Assembly: GCA_910588955.1 (NCBI GenBank)
Contig: CAJURQ010000020.1
Coordinates: forward strand, 1-60,869
Direction of reading: 5' to 3'
Length of the DNA stretch: 60,869 nt
From: an uncultured Lachnospiraceae bacterium
GTDB lineage: Bacteria > Bacillota > Clostridia > Lachnospirales > Lachnospiraceae
Part shown: one piece after another, positions 33,004-41,885 of the stretch
Layout: each line of letters starts with the position of its first letter
How positions within the stretch are numbered: the first letter of the stretch is position 1
Program-made: the position numbers and the translations under genes
The notes under the pieces: generated by a model
What the model saw: only the letters and a program-made list of their open reading frames with translations
What the model was told of the DNA's origin: nothing
Database searches by the model: none

Positions 33004-34812
33004 ATGTTAAGTGGAAATAACAATGAAATGCTGATCAATAGTGGTGTAAGAGAAGAAGCGGTACCATTTTATCAAAGATGGCAGGAATTAATGAATAGAA
33101 AAACATTGGACATATATCAGTACAAAATTATGACGTCATTAACTGCTATGAAGGAAATGGTAGAAGTAATAAAAAAGACGCAATCAGGACTGTTCACAAC
33201 AGATGCTAACATAAAGGCGTGCCGGGAAGAACTTTTATTTATTTCAAATCAGGATAAAGTATTAATGAAATACAATAAAGCGATTCTCAATAGGCTTCAA
33301 AATGCTCTAAGTGGAGAATCGGAAAAGGATGCTGTTCATTATAGAAATCGTATATTACATCGCTTGAATTATGTCATAAAAAGGATTGATGAAGATTATC
33401 TGCGGAATGCTTTGAATGAATTGAAACAGGCGATTATTGATAGAAATATGGAAGACATGGAGTTATATATTAATATAGTTGCTAGTCAATCAATATATAA
33501 TGGATGGTCGGCACAGGCATTGAATGAATTGCTTCGCTATTTTACTATGGACGAAATGAAGATTAAAGAATTTGATGAACAATGGGATATATTTTGCAGA
33601 CAGTTATTAAATAATAGAAAGTCAACTTTTGATGTATTAATATATGTACCCTTTAAACCGCAACAAAGGGAAACACAAGATAGATTACCTGAAATATTAC
33701 AGAGATCAGGTTTGGATATAAAATCATATGATGAGTTATGTCAAATATATGATGATTTGAGAGATATAAAAACGCTCTTAAATGCGGATAAAAGATATTT
33801 TTGTGTACAAGAAGAGGCATACGATATTTACACGGCGGCACATCTAGCAGTCGTGGATGTTTCTGAGCAACTAAATATGGCAAGTTTTTATAATTTGTTA
33901 AGCGCATGGGATTTGTCATCAGTAGTTATTGTTCCGATTAATAAAAGTACGCGTCATCATAAATCGTTTACGGCGATGCAGATATATCAAACATATGATT
34001 ATATTGATGTTTCAGGCACAATATTTGAGCATACCCAAAGAATATTCAGAGATGAAAATAAAAAGATTGTCAGAGAAAAACTAAAGGGTTCTTTTAGCTA
34101 TGCCAATATAAGCCGGGCATCACTTTTTCAGGAAGAAAAATATATGAATTTATGGGTGGCGCTGGAATCTCTGGCTAGGACAGAAATGTATAAAGATATA
34201 ATTTCGAATGTAAAAGATACTGTTCCCGCTGCTGTATGTCTGCGTTATGTTTACCGCATTGTAAGAAATTATGTAGAGGATTGTAACAGATGTGGCGTGC
34301 GGTTTGAATTTACAGGTAGAAATGTGGATACGCATCAGGAATCAAAACAGACAATGGTACGAGAAACTATAGAAATATTCAAAAATCCTATATGGTATGC
34401 TGAATTAGTGGATAAAAGCAATGTTAATATGTTGTTGAGATTTAGAACAGAATCTATCCATAAATTATTGATGGATCCAAAGGCTGTCGTAGAAAAAATA
34501 AAAAAACATTATAACCGCATTAGCTGGCAAATCCAGAGATTATATCGAATACGTAATGAAATTGCGCATGCAGCGCTTCAGGAGCAGAACCTGTTAATTA
34601 CTTATGTTGAGCATTTATATGATTATCTGTCTATATATATTTCAGAAATAATCACATGTATGATAGATAATAATTTGAATAATATTGAAGAAGTTCTTAG
34701 TTTGATTAAAGATAATTACGATGTTATGGTTGCCTATGCAAACAATAAGGAAAATGATATTTTGCGGGATACCATTTTAAGAACAGGGATCATTAATCTT
34801 ATTTGCTCATAA
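33004..34812 (+). CDS. Putative HEPN-domain protein (ApeA-like C-terminus)
   Basis: 602 residues from ATG 33004 after GGGAGGT. Mostly helical and AT-rich in codon use. The C-terminal ~200 residues contain YMNLWVALESLARTE, then RYVYRIVRNYVEDC, and RIRNEIAHAAL with the HEPN signature R517-x4-H522, preceded by an Asn at 518 as in active HEPN RNases. The W-ALE-L segment is typical of the ApeA-like HEPN group found in phage-defence and abortive-infection proteins. The N-terminal ~380 residues were not recognised. RNase activity is inferred from the motif. It follows the recombinase-like gene in the same direction inside the island. Confidence 0.65.
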   Translation: MLSGNNNEMLINSGVREEAVPFYQRWQELMNRKTLDIYQYKIMTSLTAMKEMVEVIKKTQSGLFTTDANIKACREELLFISNQDKVLMKYNKAILNRLQNALSGESEKDAVHYRNRILHRLNYVIKRIDEDYLRNALNELKQAIIDRNMEDMELYINIVASQSIYNGWSAQALNELLRYFTMDEMKIKEFDEQWDIFCRQLLNNRKSTFDVLIYVPFKPQQRETQDRLPEILQRSGLDIKSYDELCQIYDDLRDIKTLLNADKRYFCVQEEAYDIYTAAHLAVVDVSEQLNMASFYNLLSAWDLSSVVIVPINKSTRHHKSFTAMQIYQTYDYIDVSGTIFEHTQRIFRDENKKIVREKLKGSFSYANISRASLFQEEKYMNLWVALESLARTEMYKDIISNVKDTVPAAVCLRYVYRIVRNYVEDCNRCGVRFEFTGRNVDTHQESKQTMVRETIEIFKNPIWYAELVDKSNVNMLLRFRTESIHKLLMDPKAVVEKIKKHYNRISWQIQRLYRIRNEIAHAALQEQNLLITYVEHLYDYLSIYISEIITCMIDNNLNNIEEVLSLIKDNYDVMVAYANNKENDILRDTILRTGIINLICS

Positions 34813-34851
34813 AAACAGTAAAGTGAAGAATGATCAAAGAAAAATCTTGTT

Positions 34852-35196
34852 GAATCAGTGCCGTTACGAGAAGCATTGATTAATTCCATTGTGCATAATG
34901 ATTTTTGCGTGAAATTCCGCTTTATGAAGGTTGTTTTCCTATTTTTTTCTATCAGCTAATGATGGGAATGCCGCCATTGGTGATAATAATGGCGATATAA
35001 GTGGCGATAATCAGAGCTATAGCAATAAGGTTTTGCTATTATTAGAAAAGGACCTGATATTACAGCAAAAAGAATGAGCGAGCAGACAGGTTTGAGCACC
35101 CGAACGATTAGTCGCATTATAAAGGAACTACGTGAGTCAGAAGTGATTATGCGGAAAGGTTTCAGTAGAAAGGGACATTGGGAGATTAATAAATAA
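34852..35196 (+). pseudogene. Decayed AlbA_2/HATPase_c_4-type regulator fragment
   Basis: Two broken pieces of one gene are recognisable. The first, from about 34852, reads VPLREALINSIVHNDF, the typical start of the HATPase_c_4 part of AlbA/Schlafen-type regulators. The second, ending at 35196, reads ITAKRMSEQTGLSTRTISRI followed by IKELRESEVI and GHWEINK, the C-terminal winged helix of the same family. Between them the frame is lost at least once and most of the coding length is missing. It is a remnant, and suggests turnover of cargo within the island. Confidence 0.65.
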
Positions 35197-35233
35197 ATTA
35201 AAAAAAGTTCGTGTCATTAACTTGACACAAGGC

Positions 35234-35566
35234 GGATTGAAGGCGATGGAGGAACTGGCGAAACTGGAGGCGGAGAGAGGGACGCCGGGGTATGCGGCAG
35301 ATGGAATCGCTGCAAATGGCGGCGCGGAAACGGCTGGCGGGAAGAAAGGGAAACGGGAGCGCGTCGCCAGCAACGAGATGTGTACGTTTTTGATATTAAA
35401 TATTTCATCTTTGCAGCTGATACCGGTGAATATGATTGCGTACCGGCAGCAGTACGGGAGCGTGAACCCGGCGGCGATTATCGCGCCGGCGATTGTGGCG
35501 ACGTTTGTCAGTACGGCGGTGGCGGTGGTGTACTGTAAGGTGAAAGATAGGAGGCGGAGAGCGTGA
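35234..35566 (+). pseudogene. Duplicated 3' half of spmA
   Basis: From GGATTGAAGG at 35234 the sequence follows spmA from 31265 to its end with about seven substitutions in 328 bp by eye. It encodes the same last 110 residues apart from conservative changes near the C-terminus (CKVKDRRRRA instead of CKVRDRKRRD). The reading frame is open from an upstream ATG at 35222, but the N-terminal half of SpmA is missing, so it is not a working gene. It is GC-rich within AT-rich DNA. It marks the right side of the recombinase-like/HEPN segment and probably records an integration or duplication event at spmA. Confidence 0.88.
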
Positions 35567-35584
35567 GGACTCTCCGCCTTTTAT
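35552..35584 (+). terminator. Terminator after the spmA fragment
   Basis: AGGCGGAGAG (35552-35561) pairs with CTCTCCGCCT (35570-35579), followed by TTTAT. It is the counterpart of the spmA terminator at 31583, with compensating differences that keep the stem paired. Confidence 0.78.
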
Positions 35585-35625
35585 ATCTGCAACTGTCATT
35601 GACAATGTATAATAAATAAATTAGT

Positions 35626-35748
35626 ATGAAATATGAATTCTTTGAAAAACGTAAAGACCCATTTAGCGAAAGTTATGTTTATCGAAATTATATCAACAAG
35701 TGTATTAATAAATGTATTGCACAAAATGATTATTACCGCTATGTATAG
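35626..35748 (+). CDS. Short hypothetical ORF, possibly a remnant
   Basis: An open frame of 40 codons starting MKYEFFEKRKDPFSESYVYR and ending CIAQNDYYRYV. It has no ribosome site, and a TTGACA-N17-TAGTAT promoter-like pair just upstream (about 35599-35627) overlaps its start. That promoter may instead serve the ATPase gene at 35781. The sequence is AT-rich like the island. It may be noise or the tail of a lost gene. Confidence 0.25.
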   Translation: MKYEFFEKRKDPFSESYVYRNYINKCINKCIAQNDYYRYV

Positions 35749-35780
35749 AATGAATGATTAACATGGAGGAGCGTGTAGGC

Positions 35781-37409
35781 ATGGGTATATATTTAAATCC
35801 GGGAAATGAGCAGTTTGCAGTTTCTGTTAATTCCGAGTTGTATGTAGATAAGACAGAACTGATAATATATACGAATAGCCGCATTGGAAAAGACAGACCG
35901 TTGATTTGTTCCAGCAGACCGAGAAGATTTGGAAAAACAATGGCGGTAACTATGCTGGCGGCATATTATAGTAAAGGATGTTATTCTGAAAAGCTGTTTG
36001 CAGGACTTAAAATATATCAGAATGATTTTTTCAAAATGCATCTGAATAAATATAATGTAATTTTTTTGGATATTCAGTGGATGTACGGAAATGCGCTTGA
36101 GGAAATGAAGAGAGATTCAACTCTTAAAATAGTGAGTTATATTCAGGAACAGGTGATAGCCGAGTTAAGAGAGGAATACCCCGAATATGTTCAAGACGAT
36201 GATATTTCATTGCCGTCGGTATTGGCAAAAATTAATGTTGTGACAAAAGAACAGTTTATCATTATTATTGATGAATGGGACTGTTTGTTCCGGGAGGACA
36301 AAAATAACGAAAATCTTCAGAAAGAATATATCAATCTTTTAAGAGGGCTGTTTAAAGGGACACCGTCGGGAGCTTTCTTAAAGCTTGCTTATATTACGGG
36401 AATTTTACCAATTAAAAAATACGGCACACAGTCAGCTTTAAATAATTTTCGAGAGCATACGATGGTCAGTCCAAGACAGATGGCGGAGTATGTCGGATTT
36501 ACTGAGACAGAGGTAAGGACTATTTGCAAAGAACATGACATGCCCTTTAAAGAGATGCAAAGATGGTATGACGGATATTATTTTGAAAAAGTAGGACATG
36601 TTTATAGCCCTAATTCCGTAATTGAAGCTGTAGATAGTGGAGAATTTGGAAATTATTGGTCTGGAACAGAGACGTATGAGTCTTTGATGATGTACATTGC
36701 AATGGATTTTGATGGGTTAAGACAATTGATTGTAGACATGTTGAGAGATCAGGGATGCAGTATTGACGTGGAATCCTTTCAAAACGATATTACTTCATTT
36801 AAGTCTGCAGATGATGTTATTACCCTGCTAATTCATATGGGATATCTGGCTTATGATAGTAAGACAAAAAAAGTTTTTATTCCAAATGATGAGGTGAGAA
36901 GTGTTTTTCTGCGGGCAATTAGAAATGATGGGTGGGAAGAAGTAATAAAGGCGATTGATGCATCGGAAGCTTTACTTAAGGCAACTTTGGAGATGGACGA
37001 AAAAGCTGTGGCGCAGATGATACAGGAAGTCCATATGCAAAGTTCGTCCAGCCTGATTTATAACAATGAGATTTCTTTGAGCAGTGTGATTGCGCTGGCA
37101 TATTATAGTGCATGCAGGGAGTATACCCTTGTAAGAGAATTGCCGACAGGAAATGGATTTGCCGATATGGTTTTCCTTCCTAAACGTACATCTTCAAATC
37201 CGGCATTGGTTGTGGAACTAAAATGGGATAAAACCGCAGAAGGAGCAATCAGCCAGATTAAAAGTAAAGGATATGTATCAGCCCTTAAAGAATATGAAGG
37301 AAATATTTTGCTTGTCGGGATCAATTATGAGAAGAAAAGCAGGAAACACCAGTGTAGGATAGAAAAATTTGAAAAAATCTCATGTCATCAACCTAACGCA
37401 GAATGCTAA
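35781..37409 (+). CDS. AAA-ATPase-like/PD-(D/E)xK nuclease family protein
   Basis: Start chosen at ATG 35781, after GGAGGAG; the frame is open from 35754. The 542-residue product begins GIYLNPGNEQF, with SRPRRFGKTMAV as the atypical P-loop, IIIIDEWDCLF as Walker B, and YITGILPIKKYGTQSALNNF as the sensor region. The C-terminal part has GFADMVFLP and ALVVELKWDK, the D and ExK of a PD-(D/E)xK nuclease fold. This is the common AAA-ATPase_like plus DUF1703 family, often in many copies in gut anaerobes and found on mobile DNA. It is AT-rich, unlike the fructosamine kinase gene that follows. Its role is unknown. Confidence 0.88.
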   Translation: MGIYLNPGNEQFAVSVNSELYVDKTELIIYTNSRIGKDRPLICSSRPRRFGKTMAVTMLAAYYSKGCYSEKLFAGLKIYQNDFFKMHLNKYNVIFLDIQWMYGNALEEMKRDSTLKIVSYIQEQVIAELREEYPEYVQDDDISLPSVLAKINVVTKEQFIIIIDEWDCLFREDKNNENLQKEYINLLRGLFKGTPSGAFLKLAYITGILPIKKYGTQSALNNFREHTMVSPRQMAEYVGFTETEVRTICKEHDMPFKEMQRWYDGYYFEKVGHVYSPNSVIEAVDSGEFGNYWSGTETYESLMMYIAMDFDGLRQLIVDMLRDQGCSIDVESFQNDITSFKSADDVITLLIHMGYLAYDSKTKKVFIPNDEVRSVFLRAIRNDGWEEVIKAIDASEALLKATLEMDEKAVAQMIQEVHMQSSSSLIYNNEISLSSVIALAYYSACREYTLVRELPTGNGFADMVFLPKRTSSNPALVVELKWDKTAEGAISQIKSKGYVSALKEYEGNILLVGINYEKKSRKHQCRIEKFEKISCHQPNAEC

Positions 37410-37450
37410 AGACAGTGGCTGCTGTAAATGAAAGCGCAAAGGAGTCCACT

Positions 37451-38353
37451 ATGATTACCCCACCCCATTTCCCATCCCTCGCAACCGCCATACAGACCCT
37501 TTTCGGTGAGAGGACACAAATTGAAAAAACCAGTCCGATCTCCGGCGGCGATATCAACGAGGCTTACAGGTTGACGCTGACAGACGGCGGCTGTATTTTC
37601 ATGAAATCCAATACAAAGGAAAATCTTTCTCTTTTTACCGCGGAAGCAGCGGGGTTGACGGCGATTGCCCGGACGGAGGCGATTGGCACGCCGCGCATTC
37701 TCGGCGTGGGAACTGACGCGGGGAGGGGCGGGTTCTCCTTTTTGCTTTTAGAGTTTATTTCGAGTATAAGCCGTGGCGGAAATTACTGGGAGGATTTTGC
37801 CGGACAGTTAGCCGCCATGCACAGGGCGTCGACAGATGAACTGGTTTCCGACGGAAAATACGGTTTTGACAGTGACAATTATATTGGCAGACGCAGACAG
37901 GTGAATACTGGGTATGACAGTTGGATTGACTTTTTCCGGACATGCCGTCTTGAGCCGCAGTTTCAGTCTGCCGCCCGGTATTTTGACGGAGAAGACCGAA
38001 AGAGGATAGGCAGATTTCTTGATCATTTGGATGAGATTCTGGTGGAGCCGGAATACCCGTCCCTGCTCCACGGCGATCTGTGGTCGGGAAATGTGATCAC
38101 GGGAAATGACGGCAGTGCGTGGCTGATCGATCCGGCGGTTTATGTGGGACATGCTGAGGCGGATATCGCGATGACAGAGCTTTTCGGGGGATTTTCGCCA
38201 GTCTTTTATGATACCTATAAGAACGCTGCGCCTTTACAGCCGGGGTATGAGCGGCGGCGGGATATCTATAATCTCTATCATCTCCTTAATCATCTGAATA
38301 TGTTTGGGAGAATGTATCTTCCTGAAGTGATGCATATCTTGGGACGTCAGTGA
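37451..38353 (+). CDS. Fructosamine-kinase family protein
   Basis: 300 residues from ATG 37451 after AAAGGAG; the frame is open from 37403 but without a site. SPISGGDINEAYRL is the nucleotide-binding loop, FLLLEFI the hinge, HGDLWSGNVI the catalytic loop with the base Asp, and LIDPAVYVGHAEADIAM the metal-binding region. These match fructosamine-3-kinase/ketosamine-kinase proteins, which phosphorylate glycated amines. Base composition returns to that of the host, so this marks the right edge of the island. Confidence 0.9.
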   Translation: MITPPHFPSLATAIQTLFGERTQIEKTSPISGGDINEAYRLTLTDGGCIFMKSNTKENLSLFTAEAAGLTAIARTEAIGTPRILGVGTDAGRGGFSFLLLEFISSISRGGNYWEDFAGQLAAMHRASTDELVSDGKYGFDSDNYIGRRRQVNTGYDSWIDFFRTCRLEPQFQSAARYFDGEDRKRIGRFLDHLDEILVEPEYPSLLHGDLWSGNVITGNDGSAWLIDPAVYVGHAEADIAMTELFGGFSPVFYDTYKNAAPLQPGYERRRDIYNLYHLLNHLNMFGRMYLPEVMHILGRQ

Positions 38354-38450
38354 CGGAGGTCTGGTCTGCGCGGGATACGGTGTTCGGTGCCGCCGGCGCG
38401 GGATCTGCATAGAATAAAGCAAAAGCCGACAGAAACTGCAGGAATGCTTT

Positions 38451-39590
38451 ATGGAAATTTATGTGGTACAACCGGGGGACACGGTAGATTCCATTGCGGA
38501 GAGCCAAGGGACTTCCGCGTCGTCCATCATTTATAACAATCAGTTGGCATATCCTTATCCGCTGGCGGTGGGGCAGGCGCTTCTCCTGTCTTCGGGGGAA
38601 ACTTCTGTGCCCGCATACCCGGCATGGGTAAACGGCTATGCTTATCCTTTCATCCGACGGGACACGTTAAATGAGACACTTCCCTATCTGTCCTCGCTCT
38701 CGGTCTTTTCCTATGGGTTTACCACGGAGGGGGATCTGGTTCCGCCGACGGTGGATGATACGTTTATGATTGACGCCGCGCTGACACAGGGGGTGCGTCC
38801 GGTTCTGACGCTGACACCGCTTGGACCGGACGGGAATTTCAATAATTTTCTGATCGCCGCTGTGGTAAATAACCAGACGGCAAAAGACAATCTGCTTGCC
38901 AATTTACTTGCGGCTGTGCAGGAAAAGAACTTTCAGGGAGTTGACATTGATTTTGAGTACATTCGACCGGAGGACAGGATTCCATTCGCTGATTTTGTGG
39001 CTGACGTGAGAAATTACCTCGCTCCCTACGGATATCATGTCTCTGTGGCGCTGGCACCGAAGACATCGGATGAACAGGCGGGGCTTTTGTATGAGGGAAA
39101 GGATTACAGACTTCTGGGGGAGGCGGCTGACAGCGTCCTGCTTATGACTTACGAGTGGGGCTACACTTACGGTCCGCCCATGGCGGTTGCGCCTGTCAAT
39201 CAGGTGAGGCGGGTTGTAGAGTATGCCGTCACCCGCATTGAGCCGGCGAAGATTGATCTGGGAATCCCGAACTACGGATATGACTGGACGCTGCCTTTTG
39301 TGCAGGGGTCATCCCGGGCGACTACCGTAAGCAATCTGGAAGCCGTGCGGATTGCCGTGGAGGCGGGTGTTCCCATCCAGTTTGACGAAGTGGCTATGTC
39401 ACCGTTTTTTCAGTATGAAAAAGACGGTCAGCTCCATGAGGTATGGTTTGAGGACGTGAGAAGTTATCAGGCGAAGTTTGCCCTTTTGCCGGAATTTAGT
39501 CTGCGCGGAATGGGCTATTGGCAGATCATGCGGTTTTTCCGTCCGAACTGGCTGCTTCTGGAAAATACGTTTCAGATACAGAGACCGTGA
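38451..39590 (+). CDS. LysM/GH18 spore cortex-type glycosidase (SleL/YaaH-like)
   Basis: A 379-residue protein. One LysM motif (YVVQPGDTVDSIAESQGTS to LAVGQALLL, residues 4-47) would bind peptidoglycan. A GH18 barrel follows, with the catalytic GVDIDFEYI at about 163-170. Ends with the SLRGMGYWQIM segment typical of the family. B. subtilis YaaH/SleL carries two LysM motifs; only one is seen here. There is no signal peptide, as in spore-coat members. It likely cleaves cortex muramic-lactam glycan during germination. The frame begins at an ATG without a strong ribosome site. Confidence 0.88.
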   Translation: MEIYVVQPGDTVDSIAESQGTSASSIIYNNQLAYPYPLAVGQALLLSSGETSVPAYPAWVNGYAYPFIRRDTLNETLPYLSSLSVFSYGFTTEGDLVPPTVDDTFMIDAALTQGVRPVLTLTPLGPDGNFNNFLIAAVVNNQTAKDNLLANLLAAVQEKNFQGVDIDFEYIRPEDRIPFADFVADVRNYLAPYGYHVSVALAPKTSDEQAGLLYEGKDYRLLGEAADSVLLMTYEWGYTYGPPMAVAPVNQVRRVVEYAVTRIEPAKIDLGIPNYGYDWTLPFVQGSSRATTVSNLEAVRIAVEAGVPIQFDEVAMSPFFQYEKDGQLHEVWFEDVRSYQAKFALLPEFSLRGMGYWQIMRFFRPNWLLLENTFQIQRP

Positions 39591-39593
39591 CGG

Positions 39594-40883
39594 TTAAAAT
39601 TTTGCATACAAAATAATCCGAAATCGGTTGCTTTCGCAGTAACAGTCAATGGCTCCGCCCAGCTTATCGCTGAAAGCCTGTACGCTCTGCATGCCGAGAC
39701 CATGCCCCTTACCGCGTCTGCTTTTGGGAAGCCCCGTTATGGAATCAAAATAGATTTCCCGGTCACAGTCGTTTTCCATGTCGAGCAGCAGGTGCTCCTC
39801 TGTGCAATGTATTTTCGCGGCGATGTATTTTTCGGCGGATGAAGCGTCTTTGGTGTTGAAAACAGCGTTTTCCAAAAGATTAGCGAGTACCATGGCGAAC
39901 TCGTATTCATTGACCGGAATCTGCCGAGGTATGAGTATATCCAGCTGCAGGTCGATCTGGAGAGATTTTGCCTGTTCCGCCATCTTCATAAGAATCGTAT
40001 TGACGACCCGGTTTTCACAGTATGCATCGACTTTATTTTCGTTCACCACTTCATTGATATGCCCGGTAATATTTTTGATTTCCGCATAGTCCTCCTGATC
40101 CAGAAGGGAATCGATCATTGTGGAATAATGTCTCATGTCATGCCGCAGTATTTTTAGGTTGTGCTCCGACTGTTCCGTCAGGTAATTCTGGCTCTCCAGA
40201 CCTTGGATATAGGATTCAAACATCATGTTTTTCCAATATTCTTCCACCTGTTTCGTCTCGCTGTCCAGATAGCGAAGCACGACCACATAGGACACGAGCA
40301 TGGTGAGCATCAATAAGATGCTAACGAGAATATTTTCGGGATGCTCGTAAAGAGTATACGGGAAAAAGGCAATGCTGGAAAAACTGCAATAAAAAAATAC
40401 GGGAATCAGACATAGTTCCCATCTGCTTTTTTCCAGATCCCGCTCGCAGAATTTAGTAACAGTGTTTCGGATATTAAAATACAACACCAGTAAAAGGATA
40501 ATATTTGCCAGAAGATTTCCCGCCAGTGCAAGCAGGACACTATCTGTAGAAATGTACAGGATAGGCGCGATAATACTCCCGATTATTGCATAGTTGGAGG
40601 CGCTTAAGCCGATAAACAGCGTCCTGCTGTCGCGCTTTTCTGAGATAAGAAGCCCGGCAAGCTGTACGACAATTATTTGTGCGATTGTTGTAAAGAAATA
40701 AAATAAGGCGCTGTCCGAAAACAAATTAAGTTTCAACTGACCCATTACCGTTGTAAAAAGAAAGGCAAGAAAACAGATAGACAGCGTTTTCTTTCTGGAG
40801 TAGCGGTGTACCATAAACAGATAGACAAACACCAGAAAGAAAATATGGCTCATGATATAGGATATATTTTTAATAAAAATCAT
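39594..40883 (-). CDS. AgrC-like GHKL sensor histidine kinase
   Basis: A 429-residue protein with about six N-terminal membrane helices (residues 1-200), a coiled-coil linker, the phospho-acceptor region LKILRHDMRHYSTMIDS and a GHKL ATPase domain (LLENAVFNT, GKGHGLGMQSVQAF). This is the HPK10/AgrC type, which commonly senses peptides. Its start overlaps the regulator stop by ATGA, so they are one unit. No AgrB/AgrD-like signal genes are adjacent, so the ligand is unknown. Confidence 0.9.
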   Translation of the reverse strand: MIFIKNISYIMSHIFFLVFVYLFMVHRYSRKKTLSICFLAFLFTTVMGQLKLNLFSDSALFYFFTTIAQIIVVQLAGLLISEKRDSRTLFIGLSASNYAIIGSIIAPILYISTDSVLLALAGNLLANIILLLVLYFNIRNTVTKFCERDLEKSRWELCLIPVFFYCSFSSIAFFPYTLYEHPENILVSILLMLTMLVSYVVVLRYLDSETKQVEEYWKNMMFESYIQGLESQNYLTEQSEHNLKILRHDMRHYSTMIDSLLDQEDYAEIKNITGHINEVVNENKVDAYCENRVVNTILMKMAEQAKSLQIDLQLDILIPRQIPVNEYEFAMVLANLLENAVFNTKDASSAEKYIAAKIHCTEEHLLLDMENDCDREIYFDSITGLPKSRRGKGHGLGMQSVQAFSDKLGGAIDCYCESNRFRIILYAKF

Positions 40884-41626
40884 GTCATTCCTCCACCGAT
40901 GCTGCCGGAAACAAAGAGAAGGTATTCTCGCTTGACGCCTGCCGATTTCGCCCGGCTGACCGGGAGGCGTTTGCCGGATACCAGAATAACGCTGTCCGGG
41001 GTCAGTTGTTTCACATAGTCCAGATTGACAAGAAAGGACTTGTGGATCTGGAGGAAATTCCTCTGCGCGGCAATTTCCTGCGTTTCCTCTTCAAAGGACT
41101 TTCTGATAAATAAACTTCTCAAAATCTCGCCGTCGGTCATGTGCACTTCCAACTTCCTGCCGACATTTTCCACATATTCGATCTTGGAGTAGGGTCTCTG
41201 TACAAGTCCCTCTTTTGTCTTGATCAGATAGAAGGAGTCCACTCTCAGTTTGGCGTAAGACAGGGAATAATCCAGCGCCTCAAACAGTTTGTTTTCATCG
41301 ACCGGCTTCAGAAGATATCTCACCGCACGAACGCCGTAGGCGTCCAGCGCGTAATCCTCCGATGACGTGATATAGATAATCACACTCTCGCAGCCGGCTG
41401 TCCGGATCAGGTTTCCTATATCGATTCCGGTCCGTCTCGGCATCAGCATATCCAATATATAAATATCGGTCAGTTTGCCCTCGGATATTCGCTGGTAAAG
41501 TCTGGAGGGATCAGAAAATTTTTCCAGATCAAAGTCTTTGTCGGGGTACAGCGATTTATATTTTAACAACAGCTTTTCCGTGCAGAGCAGATCTTTAATG
41601 CTGTCGTCGCAAATAGTTATTTTCAT
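40880..41626 (-). CDS. LytTR-family response regulator (AgrA-like)
   Basis: 248 residues from ATG 41626 (MKITICDDS); an in-frame ATG at 41653 would add a poorly conserved tail. The receiver has CDDS, phospho-acceptor Asp in IYILDMLMPRRTG, and Lys in YLLKPVDE. The C-terminal LytTR domain (IKTKEGLVQRPYSKIEYVEN, FLQIHKSFLVNLDYVKQL) binds direct repeats in promoters. It is translated just ahead of its kinase. Divergent to it lies the lipoprotein gene at 41886, whose promoter is a possible target. Confidence 0.9.
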   Translation of the reverse strand: MKITICDDSIKDLLCTEKLLLKYKSLYPDKDFDLEKFSDPSRLYQRISEGKLTDIYILDMLMPRRTGIDIGNLIRTAGCESVIIYITSSEDYALDAYGVRAVRYLLKPVDENKLFEALDYSLSYAKLRVDSFYLIKTKEGLVQRPYSKIEYVENVGRKLEVHMTDGEILRSLFIRKSFEEETQEIAAQRNFLQIHKSFLVNLDYVKQLTPDSVILVSGKRLPVSRAKSAGVKREYLLFVSGSIGGGMT

Positions 41627-41790
41627 AATGGGATTGATTCCTTTCCACATCACGCTATTTTGAAAAAATGTCGAAATCTTGTAATGCTTATATCAATTAT
41701 AATGAACCCGGGGCAGGTTTATCAACAGATTCTTCGGGGAAATTTCGGCACGATTGCGAAAAATTAACAGAAAAATGCGAAAAAGTGAAA

Positions 41791-41819
41791 TTGACGAAAA
41801 AAATTGGGGCGGATAGTAT
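41791..41819 (+). promoter_or_regulatory. Promoter of the lipoprotein gene
   Basis: TTGACG (41791-41796), 17 bases, TAGTAT (41814-41819). It sits in the divergent region between the LytTR regulator and the lipoprotein gene, about 67 bases before the TTG start. Confidence 0.65.
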
Positions 41820-41885
41820 AAGAGATGCAGGTTAGGAGAGAGGCTGCGGGAATTTTAGAAAATGAATAATCAGGAGGAAAAAACA

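Noticed and set aside
31620..35220. Insertion sequence or transposon
   Set aside because: No transposase, terminal inverted repeats or target-site duplication was seen; the only recombinase-like gene lacks catalytic residues.
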